Positions 27,781-39,045 of a stretch of DNA of 64,000 nt are shown here, in pieces (the first letter of the stretch is position 1; each line of letters opens with the position of its first letter). The notes below the pieces were generated by a model. It saw only the letters and a list, made by a program, of their open reading frames with translations. It did not search any database and was not told where the DNA came from. The DNA comes from Delphinus delphis (lineage: Eukaryota > Chordata > Mammalia > Artiodactyla > Delphinidae), in the NCBI RefSeq assembly GCF_949987515.2, contig NC_082693.1:22998994-23062993 (forward strand), read 5' to 3'. The translations under genes were made by a program, and so were the position numbers.

Positions 27781-28164
27781 TTTTTTACTGGAATATTTTT
27801 TGAAGTGTTTCATTTATTGCTTCGTGGAGTGGTTGTCAGAAATGACTGAAAACCAGTGTTTAGACATCCTTTGACCAAATCCATCCTTAGGATATACAAA
27901 GCATTTCTGGGGGGAAATGTATTATGTTTTTTTTGTTGTTTTTGCTATAATATTGTTACTATTAATCAACGTGGTTTAAGTAGTGTAGCCACAAAGTCTA
28001 CTATCATTTGTTTTAATTACACCTTTTGTCAATTCTGTTCATCAAAGTTAGTCAGCTTGTTCACATATAGAATAATAATTAACTGGCTTGACCAATGTTC
28101 TATATTAGACTAATAGTAGAAATTAAAATGGAAACAGTGCTCTGTTTACGAAGCTCTTTAACCA

Positions 28165-28325
28165 AATCTCATCTAAAATCATTGCAACCCTGTAAGGTAG
28201 GCATTGTCATTGTCATTTTACAGAGGAGAAAACTGACTTGCCTAAGTTTAAGGCAGTTAAGTGATTGCCTAAGGTCAAGGTCACTTAGGCAAGTGTGTCA
28301 AGGCCAAGATTTCAACTGGGGCTTA
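28165..28325 (-). repeat. MIR element, antisense
   Basis: Shows the reverse MIR core: CATTTTACAGAGGAGAAAAC, then TTAAGTGATTGCCTAAGGTC, and AAGATTTCAACTGGGGCTT. Confidence 0.65.
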
Positions 28326-28630
28326 AAGTTGTTAGATTTTACTATTAACTTACTTAATGGTATTTATTATGTCTTATTCTCAATATTCGGTGTCTTCTTC
28401 AGAAGCAAGTTCAAAAATTACTTTCTTCCAGAATGTTTTCTCTGATTAACATTTACAGATGTTTACATCCTGAAACCATTTTATAAATATAAGAATAGAG
28501 TTCTAAACACAGGTGTATGCAATTTTAGCCACAAATAGACCACTTAATTGTCTTATTTATTTTTTGTTACTCTGTGGCTTGTGTTTTGTTTGTTTGTTGG
28601 ATTGATTTTTGGCCTTTTATTATATTACAG

Positions 28631-28746
28631 TTCCACACCAGCATCTTGCAAGTTTCAATCCCTTCATTATTGCCAGCATCTAAAGGCTTGGAAACTTCTG
28701 AAAAAGCGAAATTACCTCCTAAGCCAGAGACTTCATTTGAGGAGAA
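28631..28746 (+). CDS. PPFIBP1: PPFIBP1 coding exon, linker (residues 281-319)
   Basis: 116 nt, phase 0 in and two bases out (AA): FHTSILQVSIPSLLPASKGL to KPETSFEE. Acceptor atattacag, donor gtatat. The GLETSEKAKLPP segment differs from human (VSMETSEKSKLTP) but aligns over its length. Confidence 0.96.
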
Positions 28747-29335
28747 GTATATGTCGTTTATGATCTAACACTACGATATAAATACCCAGAAAAGTAGATC
28801 CACCAAAAGCAGGGCTGCACTGCATTTATTTTCAGACATAATCTTTTACCCAGAGAAGCAAGAAACAGCAAGACTTGTACCAGGGAACCCCGTGCAGTTC
28901 TGTATTATTAAAATAGAAGGTGTGAAGTAGGAAGTAACTGGAGATGAGGCTGGGGAGGTATGCTGATTAGGTTAGAGAGGGATTTTAGGGAACTTGGATT
29001 TTATATCCTAGGTCATAGGTGGCCATCAAAGGATTGCAAGCAGAATAGAGGCAGTCATGTATGTGCCTGAGGCTGTTTGGAAGACGCTGTGTAGGAGACA
29101 GGAGAGGGATACAGTAGTTTCTCTGTAGGCAAATAGAATTGGGGGGACCATCTTCCCAAATTAATTGCCTAATCTTACAATTAGATCAAGTAAAATTAAA
29201 TAGAATATCAAAAAATAGAGAAGTAACTGTCCTTGCATAGTTTTTTGTTTTTGACAGTTCTGTTCAGTTGGAATATGTATGGTCTTTTTTTTTTTTCATG
29301 AAGCTCATAAATACCTTTTTTCTTTAATATTTTAG
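28747..29335 (+). other. PPFIBP1 intron with possible old repeat
   Basis: The segment 28920-29120 resembles the same old repeat family as 52480-53190 (TTAGGGAACTTGGATTTTAT, AAAGGATTGCAAGCAGAATA). Otherwise nothing recognised. Confidence 0.45.
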
Positions 29336-29392
29336 TGATGGAAAACTAATCCTTGGTTCTGCTGTTGAAACTCAACTATGCGATAGTCTTTC
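29336..29392 (+). CDS. PPFIBP1: PPFIBP1 coding exon, linker (residues 319-338)
   Basis: 57 nt, one base completes Asn, then DGKLILGSAVETQLCDSL, leaving two bases (TC). In-frame length. Acceptor aatattttag, donor gtaagt. Confidence 0.95.
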
Positions 29393-30675
29393 GTAAGTTC
29401 TGTTTTATCAAATGTAAAAAAAATATGATTGATGCTTGGGAAAGAGGAAGCTTCTGTTACACTAACAATGACTAGTATTAAAAGCAAATGACTCTGAGGC
29501 ATGAATGAACTAATGCAGCCGTAATGATCGGGTCGGGGGGCGTGGAGTGGGGTTTGGAAAGTAACACATCAACACTGGCTCTTTTACCATTATCTCGTGC
29601 CAGGTTTCTGCCATCATAGCCTTTCTTCATCAGTTTTCATTTGAAGTTCAGTGCTTTTAATTTCATTTTTGTACTGACTTATATTCTGGATATAAGTGTA
29701 TCAGAAAAGCATCGCAGAGAATGATGCGATGGCTGGCAAGGCTGCCATGGTTTTTCGCACTTTCAACTTAATAAGCTGACCTAATAGCTAAGTTTATCCA
29801 AGTTAATGTCTGTATTACATTAGGAAAATCTGTTTTCAGAGCAGTACTCCAAATTGAGATCTTTTCTTTGCTCTCCATTATCTTTTACTGTATTTGGTAG
29901 TCGACATTTCTAGCAACTTATTTACACATAAATACATGAGAAATGCCTTGTAAAGGTTTTGTTGGTGTAGTATATTATTCTGTGTCTTAGAGCAAAGATG
30001 TTACTTTTTTCCCTCTGTTTTTAAACTGGTCACGTACTCCTGCCTTCAGTTTTTGAGTAACACCAGCTCCGTATAATTGAATGCTACTTATGTGAAAGAG
30101 AAAGGCTGTCCAGATGTTCACACTGTCACTTGGCCTTTACTAGGATTGTAAGTGAGTTATTATAGGCAACAATAGGGGTTCCTCTATGATGCTTGATTAG
30201 AACTGTAAAATGAAGTGCTTTGCCGGACGCAGAAAATTGATTCCTTTGTAAATTGGAAAGTAAAACGTCTGTCCTGTATTTTCATTAGGAGGATTATATA
30301 TAAAAAGTACACGAATATTTTAAAAGACTTGGTGTGAATGTGTATTTGCAATGGATACGCCACTAGTCCATGGAAAACACTGGTTTATTTTCAAATATTT
30401 ACATCACAGGATAGTCCTAAGTGTTTTTCCAGCTATTCTGACATGTGCGGAACATTTAGAGTTATTGGCAGGGCCGTTAACCACCCCTGCTTTTAAAAGA
30501 ACTGAACATTATAATTTAGTTAAGCACATAAGTGACTGCCTAAATCCAGATTTTCTTTTATTTCCAGGTTTCCACTCACATACAATCTTAGTTTCTTTCC
30601 CAGGCATTCTACTTAGAAACAGGGACACCAGAGCCACTTATTATTAATGATAATTGTTATTATTGTTATTTTTAG
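29393..30675 (+). other. PPFIBP1 intron, no recognisable element
   Basis: About 1.3 kb of unique intronic sequence. Nothing repetitive or coding was recognised. Confidence 0.6.
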
Positions 30676-30736
30676 AACTTCAAGTCTGCAAAAGTCTAGC
30701 AGCCTGGGCAATCTGAAGAAAGAGTCATCAGACGGG
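30676..30736 (+). CDS. PPFIBP1: PPFIBP1 coding exon, linker (residues 338-358)
   Basis: 61 nt: one base completes Ser, then TSSLQKSSSLGNLKKESSDG, leaving in phase 0. Acceptor tatttttag. The donor GGG|gttggt is poor, with only the GT matching consensus; it is chosen because the human protein joins SDG to EKE here. Confidence 0.93.
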
Positions 30737-31064
30737 GTTGGTCCTGTGTTTTTTTCTGTCTGTTACCCTGAGAAGAAAACATTTAGGAATCTTCATCTTT
30801 TCCTGTTTGTGGTTTCAATAATGGAAAATTATTAGATACCATAGTTAATGATAAATATTAAGAAATATGAGTATAAAAGATTGAAAGTAAAGCCCAAAGT
30901 GGAGACTTTAATAAAACATTGTAGGAAATAAATGAAGGTGAGATTTTGTACCTTAGGAATAGATGTAAATTGATTTTAATTTGTTGAATTATATATATGT
31001 GAGAAATTCTGACTAGATAAAGGATTCCTATAACAATCTTAAATACTGTTCTTGTTTTGAACAG

Positions 31065-31094
31065 GAAAAGGAGTCTATTCTGAAGCCTTCAGAG
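31065..31094 (+). CDS. PPFIBP1: PPFIBP1 30-nt micro-exon, linker (residues 359-368)
   Basis: Encodes EKESILKPSE between gaacag and gtaatt, phase 0 to 0. Human has EKETIQKTSE at the same place. A phase-0 in-frame micro-exon next to a weak donor is a likely cassette. Confidence 0.92.
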
Positions 31095-31239
31095 GTAATT
31101 TTTATGTCCAGATTACAATGTAAAAATATTTGGGAGTTCTAATATACATAGTAGACTTCTTAATACATAATACATAAGACTGCTTAATACGTGATACATA
31201 AGACTGCTTAAATGTCTCCAATAAACCAAAACTCTCAGA

Positions 31240-31890
31240 ATCTGCAAAACATGCCAAATGAATGAAGCCCAACACAAAAGATCACATATGACATGAATCC
31301 ATCTATGTGAAATACTAGAATAAGTAAATCCGTAGAGATAGAACACAGACTGATGGTTGCCAGAGGTTGGCAAGAGAGGAGTGGGGAGAAACTACTTAGT
31401 GAGTAAGTTTTACTTTAGAATGATGGAAATGTTTTGGAACTAGATAGAGGTGTTGGTTACACAACACTGTGAATGTGATAAATGCCACAGAATTACTCAC
31501 TTTAAAATAGTTACTTTTGGGGCTTCCCTGGTGGCGCAGTGGTTGAGAAACTGCCTGCTAATGCGGGGGACGCTGGTTCGAGCCTTGGTCTGGGAAGATC
31601 CCACATGCTGTGGAGCAACTAGGCCTGTGAGCCACAACTACTGAGCCTGCACGTCTGGAGCCTGTGCTCCGCAATAAGAGAGGCCGCGATAGTGAGAGGC
31701 CCGCCCACTGTGATGAAGAGTGGCCCCCGCTTGCCACAACTAGAGAAAGCCCTCGCACAGAAACGAAGACCCAACACAGCCAAAAATAAATAAATAAACA
31801 AATGTGGGGTTTAAAAAAAAAAAGGGAAAAAGAATATTAAAATAGTTACTTTTATGTTATATGACTTTCACCTCAGTAAGTTATTGAAAA
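31240..31890 (+). repeat. Old L1 3' end interrupted by a SINE
   Basis: Shows ATGGTTGCCAGAGGTTGGCA, GATGGAAATGTTTTGGAACT and GTGATAAATGCCACAGAATT, typical of ancient L1 3' regions. It resumes after the SINE with ATGACTTTCACCTCAGTAAG. Confidence 0.7.
31519..31836 (+). mobile_element. Long-form CHR SINE with 17-bp TSD
   Basis: Has the CHR 5' half, then the extra 3' part absent from short copies: GATGAAGAGTGGCCCCCGCT, CACAACTAGAGAAAGCCCTC, AACGAAGACCCAACACAGCC. TTAAAATAGTTACTTTT is repeated exactly at 31502-31518 and 31837-31853. Confidence 0.95.
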
Positions 31891-32565
31891 AAACAAAGCC
31901 CCAAACTTTTCATTCACGCTATTTGATGATCATAATGACCATACCCGGCCTTCCTTAGACTTCACAGAAAGCCCTTCTTAGAAAGATCACCAGCTGTTTA
32001 TTTTATATAGCCACTGTCCATCTACAGCTAACATTCTGGTATTTTTAAACGCATCATCGGCATGGGCTCTGGTTCTTCTTTCGTCTGATTTTCGGCCATT
32101 AACCTTGCCCAGGTCACAGTCCGGTAGACATACTATCCCCAGATGCAGTCCCTTGACTGTTGGCTCTTAGTGCCTTGAGTCGCGATATAGATATAACTGA
32201 CGAAACACAGACAGTGGACACAGCTGTAATTCAAGCCGTTGTTCTTTTTGTCTTGCTAATTCAGTAAGTGGTGTGAAATGATTTTGGCATCAGCATTAAG
32301 ACATAGATAACAGTACCACTGCATTGTGGCATTTGTACATTTTTAGTTACTATGAATGGTAGATATATAGAGGAAAATAACCACCTTAAAAGCCCGTATC
32401 CCCTCACCCTTCTCTCCACTTCTGCAAAAAAGAAAGAGAGGACAAGAGATGTTCAAGAAATGAGAACATGCAAACAAAAGAATCCTTGGATAGTACTAAA
32501 ACAATATAAGAGACCATGTTACTATAACTGCCAATTCAAATAACCAAAATCTCAAAAATAAGCTA

Positions 32566-33059
32566 CAGGCATACCTCGGAGATATTGCAGGTGCAGGTCC
32601 AGGCCACCATAATAATGCAAATATTGCAATAAAATAAATGTTGCAATAAAGTGAGTCACACAAAGTTTTTGGTTTCCCAATGCATATAAAATTTATGTTT
32701 ACACTATACTGTAGTCTGTGACATCTGCGGTCGCAGTATGTGTAAAAAAAGGCAATGTACATACCTTCATTAAAAAGTGCTTTATTGCTGAAAAATGCTA
32801 ACTCTCATCTGAGCCTTCAGCAAGTTGTAATCTTTTTGCAATAGTAACATCAAAAGTCATGTCACAGGTCTCCATATAATAATAATGAAAAAGTTTGAAA
32901 TATTGTGAGAATTACCAAAATGTGACATAGGGACACAAAATGAGCAAAAGCTCTTGGAAAAATGGCACCAATGCAGGGTTGCCACAAACTTTCAGTTTGT
33001 AAAAACACAGTATCTACGAGGCACAATAAAGCGAGATGCAATAAAATGAGGTATGCCTG
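32566..33059. mobile_element. Tigger-type (Tc1/mariner, pogo) non-autonomous DNA transposon
   Basis: Terminal inverted repeats CAGGCATACCTCG at the left and its reverse at the right (GAGGTATGCCTG, with a base difference further in). TA dinucleotides flank both ends (32564-32565 and 33060-33061), as expected for this superfamily. It is 494 bp and encodes no transposase. The TIR sequence is that of the Tigger1 group as I recall it. Confidence 0.88.
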
Positions 33060-33834
33060 TATTTAAAAATCACAATTGAAGTTCTTGAAAACGATCCTGA
33101 GATATTGCAAAGATCTGAAGTGGCTTCTGAATCCATCAAGAAAAATTTCATTTTAGTGGGTTTAGTTAAGCGTATCTGAACGTATCGCAGTCTTTGAAAC
33201 TGGTGATCCATGTTTGGTAACTCACAGGCAAGATGTGAATATAACCCAGAATCCTGTTTCAAAAAATACATATTTTAAACAGTTGCTGATTTTGCTTTCA
33301 TTTTATTATTAATTCTTTGAGAGGAATATTTAAAATAACTGGAGTAGAAACTCTTTATACTGCTTGTATAGAAGCTTGGGACTAATGCCTACTTTATAGA
33401 ATAATTACATTATATTGGGCTTCTACCGATGTAGTTATAAAGACTGAGAACTATATCATAGCCAAATCTTTGTCATAAATGATAGAAAAGTAGGAAATCT
33501 ACTGCTAGTTACATAATATTTTATCTCCATGTCTATGAGGCAAATAAAATGAAAATAAAATTTGAGAATGTCTAAATCTGTCCTAAATATTTAAAGCCCT
33601 AAATACATAGATTAAGATCAGCGATGAACATGTCTTTGTTGTTGTTCCTTAAGTAGCTTTCAGAACTGACCTTTTTTAACTTCTAACAAGGCATGTGACA
33701 TTCGTAATCAATTTGTTAGTTCAGTTATTCTTTTAATAAAATCATGTTTGTAACATATTTAGTACTGTGCCGGGCATGTCCTAATAATGATGCACATTCG
33801 TGCTGTGTCACATTTATTATCACTTTTCTTTCAG

Positions 33835-34006
33835 GCTAAAGCTCTGGTAGAAAGTAGCCCATTTGGGAGCCTCCCTCACAAAGCTCCGGGACATGATGCC
33901 TCTGTGGATGACAATCCCTTTGGCACTCGAAAAACCAGATCTTCCTTTGGTCGCGGCTTTTTTAAAATCAAAAGTAACAAGAGGACAGCAAGTGCGCCAA
34001 ACTTGG
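33835..34006 (+). CDS. PPFIBP1: PPFIBP1 coding exon, linker with RTASAP motif (residues 369-425)
   Basis: 172 nt, phase 0 in and one base (G) out: AKALVESSPFGSLPHKAPGH, then DASVDDNPFGTRKTRSSFGR, GFFKIKSNKRTASAPNL. The second half is almost invariant with human; the first half is diverged. RTASAP is a basophilic kinase/14-3-3-like site. Acceptor tctttcag, donor gtatgt. Confidence 0.97.
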
Positions 34007-34104
34007 GTATGTGTGGCCAAAATGCCTTTGCCTTAATTCTTCCAGAATGAGGAAAAGATCTGTCTTTTCCCTTATTCATCTATTTGTACATTTCTCTTTC
34101 TCAG

Positions 34105-34168
34105 AAATGACGGTGAATGACTTGGGGGAAAAGTTAGCAAAAAATGCTTCCATGGGCTTAATTCAGAG
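34105..34168 (+). other. Candidate cryptic or poison exon
   Basis: Preceded by a good pyrimidine tract (catttctctttctcag) and followed by gtaaag. Spliced after the exon ending at 34006 it reads E-M-T-V-N-D-L-G-E-K-L-A-K-N and stays open to its end. At 64 nt it shifts the frame, and either downstream partner (34484 or 36660) then gives a stop within two codons. I do not recognise this peptide. Inclusion would probably trigger decay of the mRNA. Confidence 0.35.
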
Positions 34169-34483
34169 GTAAAGATAGTGTGGACTTTCTCACCCTGCTC
34201 TCTGTTCTGGGTGTAAACTTAGAGGAAAGACCAAAAACCGTGATTCTCTCTGACGTCATTACAAGCAGTTTCCCATCTATTCCGAAAGAGGATAAAATTA
34301 ACCCCATATTGACACTGCTAATGGAGTCTGTGTATAGCGTCGGAAGCACAGTGCGGTGCCCACCCTCCCTCCCAGTGTGTGTATTTTATGAGTAGGAGTT
34401 TGATCTGTGTCTCATTTTGTCACTCCCCTGTGTTCTCTCCATTGGGCTGCGTGTGATTGTGTGCGTTGTTGGGATTTCTGAAG

Positions 34484-34516
34484 ACCGTAAGCGAAGCGCC
34501 AGTGCGCCCACCTTAG
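34484..34516 (+). CDS. PPFIBP1: PPFIBP1 33-nt alternative exon carrying RSASAP
   Basis: With the leftover G it reads D-R-K-R-S-A-S-A-P-T-L and restores the same phase (1 to 1). A human liprin-beta-1 isoform with DRKRSASAPTL at this spot is known to me. It repeats the KRTASAPNL motif at the end of the previous exon, both in protein and in DNA up to the donor (about 23 of 31 bases). Acceptor ctgaag, weak; donor gtaccg. Confidence 0.88.
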   Translation, partial: TVSEAPVRPP

Positions 34517-36659
34517 GTACCGTACACCCCGCATGCCTCCTTCGCCGGCGCCTCGCTCCCCACCGCGCTAACCCCTGCTCTTGGGCGTCTGTCATCTCTA
34601 GAATGTGAGCTGGCAGCATCAGAAAACGGAGTCCTCTACTCCAGAGTGTTCCTTCCACCTTCCGCTGAAAAGGACTCTCTATAGAGCCTTTGCTTCCGAG
34701 CCTAAGCGCTGCTGTAACCCATGCTAATGGCACCTTGCGAGCAGCTCTGCGAGGACCTAGATGTGCCCAGCGGCCATCCGAGTGCAGGGCAGGAGTGCCC
34801 TGGTGTCATAAATCCAGCTCCTTCACCCCAAAGCACATATCACATCACACTAACTCGCAGGGCCTTGCGACTCCTTCTCCATGGTAACGTTTCCCCAGCC
34901 TCCAGAAAGAAATGTTTTTAGCCAAACAGGTCTGTGGAAGACATTGAAGACGTTCATTTTAGACTGACTTCTCTTAGGGGAACATTCTTCTGACGCATTA
35001 TTGCTTTGAAGATGCGGGTGACATTTAGTGACAGCAGAGGTAACTTGATGTGATATCTGAGGAGTCACCCCCAAAGCGATTTTAGGAGAGGGGAAGCTCA
35101 GTTTTCCTCTTTAAAGGGCAGAATACAGTAGGGGAAAAAATCCTCAAAATAAAAATAAAAACAGGATGCTTTTAAAATAAAGCTGGGCTGGGCAGCATTT
35201 TCAGGGACACCTGTAACCGTCGTGGCTGTAGGGTTTGAATGGAAATGTTCTTTTGGGTTTTCCCAATAGGTCCTATTACCTTGTATAGATATCCACAGAG
35301 GTATTCATGTAGATCAGCAAAGGTGACTTCTCTCTCTCTCTGTACCCTTAAATGTCCAGAACGAACACAAGGTGAACAAAAATGATCTCTTCAGACAACT
35401 ATTTTCAAATGTTTTTGCATCTTTCTTAGAAGAAACACATTGTCAACGCTAAGAGGCAAATGCTGCTTACCATAACCTGTAATCACAGCTCTGCTTCATA
35501 GAAAAGTCAGCCTCTGCAACTTTTAGATCTTGCTGAAACACTGTCCCTGTGGTTTTTGTACAACTTTTACTTTGCTATATAAAAGTGCACATTCTCACAT
35601 TGAGGAAACAGCATTCCTTGTGTTTGCTAGTGTGGGATCGTCTGTTAAAAGACAGCTAAAAGAACTAGGATAGTTGATGCAAGGAGGTCTGAGAGTAGCA
35701 GACTTGGATGTTATTGTTTTATGGCAGAATCAACTGGCATTGATTTATGTCAAATGAAAAATTTATGAAGACCCAGTTCATTCTTCTCTCAGTGTCTGAA
35801 ACATTACATTATAAATAGGAATACATTTCTTATATGAAAAATTGCCAGGACTTGGTAAACAATTTGATGTAAATGCCAAAGGAAAGGAGGGAATGAAAAG
35901 AAAATGACAAAGAGTTTGGACTGGAATAACAGGGAGAAAATGAACTAGTATTAATGCAATATGAAATACAAAAATGTAAGAGAAGACTCTCAGGAAAATT
36001 GGATGGATTTGTTGAGTCCAAGATATCCCTGGCACATCAAATTGGGAATATCCACAGACATTCAGATACTGAAGCTGGGGAGAGAGATTATTAGGCTCAG
36101 AGATTCTGATACCAGCTGCTTATAAATGAGCAAAGCCATCATTTCGTGCTGAGCATAGAGTGCGTGAGCTTGTCAAAAGATCCTGCAGAGGGAGCCCAGG
36201 ACAGAATCTTGGAGTGGAAGAAGAAGAGAAAACAGTGGTACAGCAAAGAAACTTTCAGATGACAGATCTAGAAGCATGTCATGTCAGGAAGCTAAAGGAG
36301 ATGACAGTTTTGGAGGAGGTAGTCAACAGTACCAAGTGCTGTAGCAAGATTGAGTATAATCTCATTACGAATTCAGATCAGTCAAGGAAAGAATATGGTA
36401 ATCCTATCCCACCTTTGAATCTCGAAGAAGTTGTAATTTGTAAGTTAATGAACTTGGTACACAGTAGAGTAGGCTGTAGAGCAGAACATAGATTTGTGTT
36501 CCATTTTTAATATTTGCAGGGTGTTCTTTGTAAGTCACTGGTTTATAGACCAACAGAAGAAGAATTCTTAACAGTTGCTTAAACCAAGGAGGTTAACATC
36601 TAGTCATGTTCATTCCATATTTTAAAATTCACCAAGTTTGTATCCTGTTCTTGGAACAG

Positions 36660-36810
36660 CTGAAACAGAGAAGGAGACACCTGAGCACTTAGATCTGGCT
36701 GGTGTGTCGTCTCAGCCAAAAGATCCACAGGGGAGCAGTCCCTTCCAGATATCACCACCATCGCCGGATTCCAAAAAGAAATCTAGGGGTATCATGAGAC
36801 TCTTTGGAAA
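36660..36810 (+). CDS. PPFIBP1: PPFIBP1 coding exon, linker (residues 426-476)
   Basis: 151 nt, two bases in, two out: AETEKETPEHLDLAGVSSQP, then KDPQGSSPFQISPPSPDSKK, KSRGIMRLFGK. The end is basic and hydrophobic (KKKSRGIMRLFG). Acceptor ttggaacag, donor gtaagt. Confidence 0.97.
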
Positions 36811-37062
36811 GTAAGTAACAGAGCTTTGTCTTATATGTGGCTCAAATGTAGGAGTAAATGGAAAATCGGCTGAAAATAGTTACGAAATTGTAAGGCTTTT
36901 GTGATCCTTCTATGGATGGCAATTGGGATTCATTAACTCATTGAATCTCAGTTAAAGTTTAAATCCAAATGTCTATTCTAACCATACGTAAGCGTCAGTT
37001 TAAAATGTTCTGATTAAAGTCGAAGGCTTCCTCAGGTCTAATGTGCTGTGTCTTCTTTTCAG

Positions 37063-37191
37063 ACTTAGGAGAAGTCAATCAACTACATTTAACCCAGATG
37101 ACATGTCTGAGCCTGAATTCAAAAGAGGAGGGACAAGGGCAACTGCAGGACCCCGATTGGGTTGGTCTCGAGATTTGGGACAATCTAACAG
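37063..37191 (+). CDS. PPFIBP1: PPFIBP1 coding exon, linker before SAM1 (residues 476-519)
   Basis: 129 nt, in-frame length, one base in and two out: LRRSQSTTFNPDDMSEPEFK, then RGGTRATAGPRLGWSRDLGQ and SN. Identical to human over this stretch as I recall it. Contains RRSQST, another basophilic phosphosite-like motif. Donor gtaaga. Confidence 0.97.
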
Positions 37192-37509
37192 GTAAGAACA
37201 GTCAAACAAATGGTCTTTTGCATCTCTACCCAAGCATCAAGGTCTCGTGAGCACCTGTGGTGTTAGTATTGACCCTGGGTTAGACAGTCAAATCTATTGC
37301 TTACTGCTGTGCCTTGTGGAAGGCTCCATCATCTTTAGAGCAGTGCAATTTGGCTGTGGTTGGTGAAAAACTGTACAGAAGATGAAGGCTCTGTGAGCTA
37401 GGTGAGGACCCAGAGCTAAAGTATCAGCAGCATCTGTACTAGAATGGCTCTTAAATTTTACATAGAAAACAGTTATTAGTACTCTAAAGCATAGCTCTGG
37501 AAAGATGGG

Positions 37510-38025
37510 ATAGCATAGTGGTTAAGAATAGGTTCTACAGACTTGTGGTTGCCAAGGGGGAGGGGAGGCGGGGGAGGGATGGATTGGGAGTTTGGGATTA
37601 GCAGATGCAAACCATTATATGTAGGATGGATAAACAACAAGGTCCTACTGTGTAGCACAGGGAACTATATTCAACAGCCTGTAATAAAGCAGAATGGAAA
37701 CGAATATGAAAAAGTAATATATATATAGATATATGTGTATACCTGAATTACTTTGCTGTACACTGGAAATTAACACAACACTGACTCAGCTGTACTTTCC
37801 TTTAAAAAGAAAAAGAATAGGTTCCAGAGACAGACTGCTTGGACCTGATTTCTGGCTTCACCGCTTCCTACAAGCTGAGTGGCCTTGAGCAATTACTCCC
37901 ATGCTCTGCGCCTCTGTTTCCCATAGTATGAATTAGTACTTACCCCAAAAGATGATTGTGACGATTAAATGAGTTAACGTGTGTTAAGTATCTGGCAAAT
38001 AATAACTGTTCAGTAAACATTAGTA
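37510..38025 (+). repeat. MIR element, interrupted by an L1 insertion
   Basis: The MIR 5' part (GATAGCATAGTGGTTAAGAA) is followed after the L1 by GACTGCTTGGACCTGATTTC, CCGCTTCCTACAAGCTGAGT and TTAAATGAGTTAACGTGTG. Confidence 0.75.
37536..37812 (+). mobile_element. 5'-truncated L1 within MIR, with TSD
   Basis: Ends with the L1-type tail (CTTTGCTGTACACTGGAAAT, AACACAACACTGACTCAGCT, A-rich). AAGAATAGGTTC is present at 37524-37535 and 37813-37824, a 12-bp target-site duplication. Confidence 0.85.
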
Positions 38026-38493
38026 ATTGATACAGTCTGTGAAAACACTTAAAAGACATACATTCTATCCGAATTCTTTAATTTATCAGGACTGTGTAAT
38101 GTTTTTATCTATTAAGACTCTAAGAACTTTTCCTACACCCTTATCACAGTTTAGGGCTGTTTTGGAACTGCTGTGTTGATTTGCTCAACATAAAAGAGGA
38201 TGGAGTTGGCAAATATATAGCACAAATCATTGATACTAAATCTTTTAAGATGATAATGGGCTAGAAACCTTTTACACATGGTCCTTCCCACCCAGGCAGA
38301 ATGCTGGGCACAAGTTTCATCAAGGAGGAAACTCTCTTTGGCCTTCTTCAAATACCAAACAGTCTCATTTGCCATATGTTCTCTTTGTACACAGTAGAGG
38401 ACTTGCTTGTGCTGTTTAAAAAAAAAAAAAATTTGTTCATCGCCACATTTTTTTTCCAAACAGGAACACTACTTGTAAAAACAGTAAAAGAAA

Positions 38494-38553
38494 CTAACAC
38501 AACATTGTAAGTCAACTATACTTTGATAGAAAAAAATTAATTAATTAAAAAAT
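38494..38553 (+). mobile_element. Very short L1 3'-end insertion with TSD
   Basis: About 60 bp resembling an L1 terminus (CTAACACAACATTGTAAGTC, then AACTATACTTTGATAG and an A/T-rich tail). AGTAAAAGAAA occurs at 38483-38493 and 38554-38564. Confidence 0.75.
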
Positions 38554-39045
38554 AGTAAAAGAAAGCAGAAATTTGCTTTGATTGTACTTTCTCATTCTCA
38601 GTGATGGCATATTGCCCTCTTCTCATTGAATACCATCTGGAGAGAAACCGTAATTCTACTAAAGTTAATTCAAGTTAGACTTGAGTTTCTTTCAGTCTGG
38701 CCTAGTGTTTTCTGATTGTAAATTCAATCTCTAAACAACATTAGCTGAAAGTAGTATAATAACTTGAGCTGTTGGTTTAACTCAGTCTTCTTCTATAAAA
38801 CATGTTAAATCATGATGAATCTTTAGTGGTTTTGTTTGACATGAAGACTGTAGTCTTACAAGGGAGCTTTCATCTCCAGTATCACTTACTCCACCAAATA
38901 TGTACTAAAAATTAGGCTTCCCATAGTCAAATGTGTATCACCAGGGAATCTCCATGTCTATTGAATATGCAGTTGTTCAGCCCTGATGGTAACTTAGCGG
39001 ATTGGCTTTTAATTGTTTTTCATGCGATTGTTCATTTTCCTGTAG

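Larger units (their letters stand above)
31095..33834 (+). other. PPFIBP1 intron, 2.7 kb
   Basis: Contains a short tandem repeat of about 24 bp (AGACTGCTTAATACGTGATACATA type, 31151-31215), an old sense L1 end (about 31240-31890) split by a CHR SINE, and a Tigger-type element (32566-33059). The rest shows nothing recognisable. Confidence 0.7.
34007..36659 (+). other. PPFIBP1 intron with alternative exons
   Basis: Includes a candidate frame-breaking exon (34105-34168) and a recognised 33-nt alternative exon (34484-34516). The remaining 2.1 kb shows no recognisable repeat. Confidence 0.6.
37192..39045 (+). other. PPFIBP1 intron, 1.85 kb
   Basis: Contains a MIR split by a truncated L1 (37510-38025) and a very short L1 tail insertion (38494-38553). 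The remainder shows nothing recognisable. Confidence 0.65.
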
